From Vulcanococcus sp. (lineage in GTDB: Bacteria; Cyanobacteriota; Cyanobacteriia; PCC-6307; Cyanobiaceae): a DNA stretch of 64,000 bases. Of this stretch, positions 63,046 to 64,000 are shown piece after piece. The stretch is from NCBI GenBank assembly GCA_019264575.1, contig JAHUZV010000002.1, positions 1 through 64,000 on the forward strand, read 5' to 3'. Position 1 is the first letter of the stretch. Every line of letters begins with the position of its first letter. Both the position numbers and the translations under genes were made by a program. A model generated the notes under the pieces. It was not told where the DNA came from. It saw only the letters and a program-made list of their open reading frames with translations, and did not search any database.

Positions 63046-63753
63046 GTGAAGCCTGAAGCGGTGCTCAGCGTTGATCAGCTGTGTGTGCGCCGCGGGCCGG
63101 AGCTGGTGCTCGATCAGCTCTCCTTCACCTTGCAGCCCGGCAGCCTCACCGCTCTCGTGGGGCCCAATGGGGCTGGCAAGAGCACCCTGCTTCAGGCCCT
63201 GGAGGGGCAACTGAGCCCTGCGGCTGGCTCCATCACCTGGGAGGGCCTTCCCCTCACTCCAACTCTGGCGCGTCAGCAGCTCGCCTTGATGCCCCAGCGC
63301 GGTGAGATTGCCTGGGGGTTTCCGATCACGGTGCGGGCCTTGGTGGCACTGGGCCGCTTAGCCGGCCAGCGTCCGGGTTGTTGCGATGTGGAGGCAGCGC
63401 TGCAGCGGGTCGGACTGATGGGGCTCGCTGGGCGCCGTCTCGATCAGCTCTCGGGCGGTCAGCAGCAGCGGGCCTTGCTGGCGCGCACCCTGGTGCAACC
63501 GGCGCGGCTGCTGCTGCTGGATGAACCCTGCGCTGCCATCGATCCGCCTTCGCGCACGGAGTTGCTGCGGGTAATGCGTCAGCTCAGTGATGCCGGGCTC
63601 ACCCTGCTGGTGAGCAGCCACGACTGGGGGCGCGACCTCGACGCCTACGACCGGGTGCTCGTGCTCGATCGCCAGCTCTTGGCCGACGGCACGCCCCAAC
63701 AGGTGCGCCAGGCCCTGGGCGATCTGCGGGTGGGCAACCACTGCTGCGGTTAG
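63046..63753 (+). CDS. znuC: Zinc/manganese-type ABC transporter ATPase ZnuC
   Basis: 235 residues; GTG start at 63046. Walker A GPNGAGKST, Q-loop LALMPQRGEIAWGFP (ZnuC/MntA-type), signature LSGGQQQRALLARTL, Walker B LLLLDEPCAAID and a late SSHDWGRDLD. It should power the ZnuA-fed importer. The permease gene is not adjacent in the window. It is divergent from the porin and ends overlapping the zur stop by 4 bases. Confidence 0.88.
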   Translation: MKPEAVLSVDQLCVRRGPELVLDQLSFTLQPGSLTALVGPNGAGKSTLLQALEGQLSPAAGSITWEGLPLTPTLARQQLALMPQRGEIAWGFPITVRALVALGRLAGQRPGCCDVEAALQRVGLMGLAGRRLDQLSGGQQQRALLARTLVQPARLLLLDEPCAAIDPPSRTELLRVMRQLSDAGLTLLVSSHDWGRDLDAYDRVLVLDRQLLADGTPQQVRQALGDLRVGNHCCG

Positions 63754-64000
63754 GCGCTCTGGCGCTCCTGGCAGTTGCGGCACAACCCGAAAAACTCCAG
63801 GGTGTGAAACAGCAGTTGGAATCCCTCCGCCTGATCGCCGTGCAGCTGCACGTTGTGCATCGGGCAGTGCTCCAGCACCAAGGTGCTGCCGCAATCCACA
63901 CAGGTGAGGTGGTGTTCATCGCGCTCCACCGGCGCGAACAGGGCCTCGCCACTGGGGAGATGGCGGCAGCGGATCAAGCCCCGCTGCTGCAGCTGGCGCA
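63750..64000 (-). CDS. zur: Zur-type Fur-family regulator, C-terminal part (runs off the right edge)
   Basis: About 83 codons visible; the N-terminal winged helix lies beyond the edge. The metal domain keeps EHHLTCVDCGSTLVLEH with its His and CxxC, then ...LCRNCQ. The spacing and the neighbours znuA, znuC and the operator-like site favour zinc sensing (Zur) over iron. The last four bases overlap znuC. Confidence 0.85.
   Translation of the reverse strand, partial: RQLQQRGLIRCRHLPSGEALFAPVERDEHHLTCVDCGSTLVLEHCPMHNVQLHGDQAEGFQLLFHTLEFFGLCRNCQERQSA

Overview
The window is a stretch of a GC-rich picocyanobacterial chromosome of the Cyanobium / freshwater-to-estuarine Synechococcus type. It carries the psbD start, ycf4, petM, ycf39, an NTRC-type thioredoxin reductase, the three-gene proton-pumping transhydrogenase, many short cyanobacterial hypothetical genes, and the 62-residue 'hyperconserved' protein between tRNA-Asp and tRNA-Trp. 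Gene packing is very tight, with frequent ATGA or TGATG junctions and antisense 3' overlaps. I see no rRNA, insertion sequence, prophage or CRISPR array.

Layout. 0-7 kb: photosynthesis and assembly genes (psbD, ycf4, petM, ycf39) mixed with ilvN, an archaeal/eukaryal-type tRNA methyltransferase (Trm1), a pseudouridine synthase and infA. 7-18 kb: redox (NTRC, pntAA-pntAB-pntB), an SF2 helicase, a dxr-ferredoxin pair and an NSS-family symporter. 18-32 kb: information processing (cysS, polA, gltX, two tRNAs, rplS, map) plus a Na+/H+ antiporter, a phosphotransacetylase-like protein, a MAPEG protein and yajQ. 32-39 kb: a gamma-glutamyl module (LysR-like regulator, fused 5-oxoprolinase, periplasmic gamma-glutamyltranspeptidase). 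38.8-42 kb: a visibly AT-richer segment with a Cax-type cation/proton antiporter and a catalytically dead P-type-ATPase-like protein. 42.5-48.5 kb: a complete branched-chain/neutral amino-acid ABC transporter (livKHMGF) downstream of hemL. 48.5-56 kb: glcD, xthA, a TPR protein, an orphan FtsH-like peptidase, larC and a flippase-like membrane protein. 56-64 kb: a metal-homeostasis cluster (Fur, HupE under a cobalamin riboswitch, His-rich COG0523 GTPase, Dps, ferritin, a new Cys/Lys-rich mini-protein, ZnuA, porin, ZnuC, Zur).

The most unusual find is the Cax plus pseudo-P-type-ATPase pair. The large protein has an N-terminal HMA-like domain without CxxC and the overall ATPase order. However, its TGES, CPx, DKTGT and GDGxND motifs are all replaced, so it cannot work as a normal pump. 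It is probably co-transcribed with the antiporter and sits in a segment of foreign-looking composition whose edge cuts into the 3' end of the transpeptidase gene.

The right end is also informative. A Zur/Fur-box-like palindrome precedes znuA, and a similar weaker one precedes a 45-residue Cys/Lys-rich ORF next to ferritin. A clear B12 riboswitch precedes hupE, which points to cobalt as the substrate. GC levels and hydropathy were judged by eye, and no database search was run.
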